DNA of 6,620 nucleotides from Frankiaceae bacterium (GTDB taxonomy: Bacteria; Actinomycetota; Actinomycetes; Mycobacteriales; SCTD01). The stretch's first letter is position 1, and every line of letters begins with the position of its first letter. Of the stretch, positions 5,199 through 6,620 are shown piece by piece. The notes under the pieces were generated by a model. That model was not told where the DNA came from. It did no database searches and saw only the letters and a list, made by a program, of their open reading frames with translations. The translations under genes were made by a program, and so were the position numbers. The DNA lies in the NCBI GenBank assembly GCA_026786045.1, contig JAJAYV010000082.1, positions 1 to 6,620 of the forward strand, given 5' to 3'.

Positions 5199-6620
5199 GT
5201 GCTCGCCCTGCTGGCCCTGCACCTCGGGCTCGCCCTCGTCGCGCCCGCCGGCGGGGCCCGGGTCGGCCGTCGGGTCTTCCTGCTCGTGGCGCTCGCGCCG
5301 GGCGCGACCGCCGTCTGGGCGGCCGTCCGCGCGGGCCAGGTGCTCGACGGCCGGCCCGTCACCTCGCAGGCCGAGTGGGTCCCCGGTCTCGGGCTGACGC
5401 TGGACCTGCGGCTGGACGCGCTCGCGCTGCTGCTCGTCACCCTCGTCGCGGGGGTCGGCTCGCTCGTCTTCCTCTACTGCGCCCGCTACTTCCCGCCGCA
5501 GCAGGCCGGCCTCGGCCGCTTCGCCGGCGTCCTCACCGGCTTCGCCGGCGCGATGCTCGGGCTGGTCCTGGCCGACGACCTGATCCTGCTCTACGTCTTC
5601 TGGGAGCTCACCAGCGTCACGTCGTACCTGCTCATCGGCTTCGACGACGAGCAGGAGGAGAGCCGGCGCGCCGCCCAGCAGGCGCTGCTCGTCACCACGC
5701 TCGGCGGTCTGGTGATGCTGGTCGGCCTGATCCTGCTCGGCCAGGCCGCGGGCACCTCGTCGCTGTCGGAGATCCTGGCCGACCCGCCGCGCGGCGGCAG
5801 CGTCGCGCTGGCGCTGGTGCTCATCCTGGTCGGCGCCTTCACCAAGAGCGCTCAGGTGCCGTTCCACCCTTGGCTGCCGGCCGCGATGGCGGCGCCCACA
5901 CCGGTGTCGGCCTACCTGCATGCCGCGGCCATGGTGAAGGCCGGCGTCTACCTCGTCGCGCGCCTGGCCCCGGCCTTCGCCGTCGTCGGGCCGTGGCGGC
6001 CGGTCGTCCTGACCGTCGGCCTGCTGACCATGGTGGTCGGCGGGTGGCGCGCGCTGAGGCAGAACGACCTCAAGCGGCTGCTCGCCTTCGGCACCGTCAG
6101 CCAGCTCGGCTTCCTCATGGTGCTCGTCGGCGCGGGCACGCGCGAGGCGGCGCTCGCCGGTGCGGCGCTCCTGCTCGCGCACGGGCTGTTCAAGGCGACG
6201 CTGTTCCTGTCCGTCGGCATCATCGACCACGAGACCGGCACGCGGGACCTGCGCCAGCTCTCCGGCCTCGGCCGCCGGCTGCCGGTGCTCGCGGTGGTGT
6301 CCACGCTGGCCGCGCTGTCGATGGCCGGCGTCCCCCCGCTGCTCGGCTTCCTCTCGAAAGAGGCTGCGTACGAGGCGTTCCTGCACGGCAGCGTCGCTGA
6401 CACGGCGGTCTTCGCCGGGCTGTTCGTCGGGTCGGTGCTCACCGCCGCCTACAGCGCCCGCTTCGTCTGGGGCGCGTTCGCCAGCAAGCCCGGCTGCGCC
6501 ACCACCCGGGCGCACGACCCGTCGCCGGGCTTCCTCGCCCCCGTCGTCGTGCTCGGGGTCGCCGGGCTCGTGCTCGGCCTGCTCCCCTTCCTGGCCGACC
6601 CGCTCGTGCAGGCCTACGCC
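5199..6620 (+). CDS. mrpA: Na+/H+ antiporter subunit A (MrpA/MnhA), N-terminal half, runs off right edge
   Basis: 474 codons, open to the window end. MrpA is the largest subunit of the multi-subunit Mrp cation/proton antiporter and is related to complex I subunit NuoL; it conducts protons across the membrane. The sequence is nearly all hydrophobic helices. Diagnostic stretches are LYVFWELTSVTSYLLIGF (Glu136), AFTKSAQVPFHPWLPAAMAAPTPVSAYLHAAAMVKAGVYL (Lys216, His241, Lys247), LKRLLAFGTVSQLGF, AHGLFKATLFL (Lys332) and LLGFLSKEAAYEAF (Lys387). These correspond to the conserved Glu and Lys/His proton path; Glu136 and Lys216 lie close to Glu140 and Lys223 of Bacillus MrpA, which supports the start at 5199. 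The start gives MLALLALHLGLALVAP, typical of the family; the frame is also open from GTG 5121 and 5088. MrpA is usually near 900 residues, so about half is missing. Further mrp genes probably follow. Confidence 0.92.
   Translation, partial: MLALLALHLGLALVAPAGGARVGRRVFLLVALAPGATAVWAAVRAGQVLDGRPVTSQAEWVPGLGLTLDLRLDALALLLVTLVAGVGSLVFLYCARYFPPQQAGLGRFAGVLTGFAGAMLGLVLADDLILLYVFWELTSVTSYLLIGFDDEQEESRRAAQQALLVTTLGGLVMLVGLILLGQAAGTSSLSEILADPPRGGSVALALVLILVGAFTKSAQVPFHPWLPAAMAAPTPVSAYLHAAAMVKAGVYLVARLAPAFAVVGPWRPVVLTVGLLTMVVGGWRALRQNDLKRLLAFGTVSQLGFLMVLVGAGTREAALAGAALLLAHGLFKATLFLSVGIIDHETGTRDLRQLSGLGRRLPVLAVVSTLAALSMAGVPPLLGFLSKEAAYEAFLHGSVADTAVFAGLFVGSVLTAAYSARFVWGAFASKPGCATTRAHDPSPGFLAPVVVLGVAGLVLGLLPFLADPLVQAYA

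Noticed and set aside
5375..6400. A 341-codon + strand frame inside mrpA
   Set aside because: It is an Arg/Ala/Pro-rich alternative frame; the true MrpA frame is offset and runs off the right edge.
4911..6515. Upstream extension of the holin-like frame to 678 residues, antisense to mrpA
   Set aside because: The extension is Glu/Gln/Arg/Gly-rich without any domain, opposite strongly conserved MrpA codons. A good ribosome binding site sits at the internal ATG at 4910.

Overview
The window is very GC-rich chromosomal DNA with strong G/C third-position codon bias, GTG starts and 4-bp gene overlaps. This points to a high-GC actinobacterium. A non-mycobacterial lineage such as Geodermatophilales or a relative is possible, but that is a guess. 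I see no phage, transposon, CRISPR, tRNA or rRNA signal.

Layout. Positions 1-2568 (+ strand) hold a compact cluster: the 3' end of a TlpA/thioredoxin-like gene, a NUDT7/NudL-type CoA pyrophosphatase (Nudix), a cupredoxin lipoprotein, and a MarP-type membrane serine protease. The first three are joined by two GTGA stop/start overlaps. marP follows 47 bp later and appears to have its own leaderless promoter. At 2654-3118 (+) is a small SRPBCC-like protein preceded by a striking three-half-site inverted repeat. It ends 2 bp from a convergent minus-strand cluster, transcribed as holin-like membrane protein (4910-4479), epoxide hydrolase of the EphE type (4436-3528) and DUF309 protein (3531-3121). 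A divergent intergenic region (4911-5198) separates this cluster from a + strand mrpA gene that runs off the right edge.

The backbone tlpA - nudix - marP converging on ephE - holin-like membrane protein matches the order I recall in Mycobacterium tuberculosis (Rv3673c, Rv3672c, Rv3671c, Rv3670, Rv3669). This is therefore a conserved actinobacterial locus with additions: a cupredoxin between nudix and marP, and SRPBCC-like plus DUF309 genes between marP and ephE. The theme appears to be envelope and pH homeostasis. MarP is an acid-resistance protease in M. tuberculosis, TlpA and cupredoxin are extracytoplasmic redox/copper proteins, and MrpA belongs to a cation/proton antiporter. The functional link is inference.

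I do not see a wholly new system here. The most unusual points are a cupredoxin whose axial Met position is Gln, the three-half-site operator-like repeat, and a possible alternative-hairpin leader upstream of the holin-like gene.
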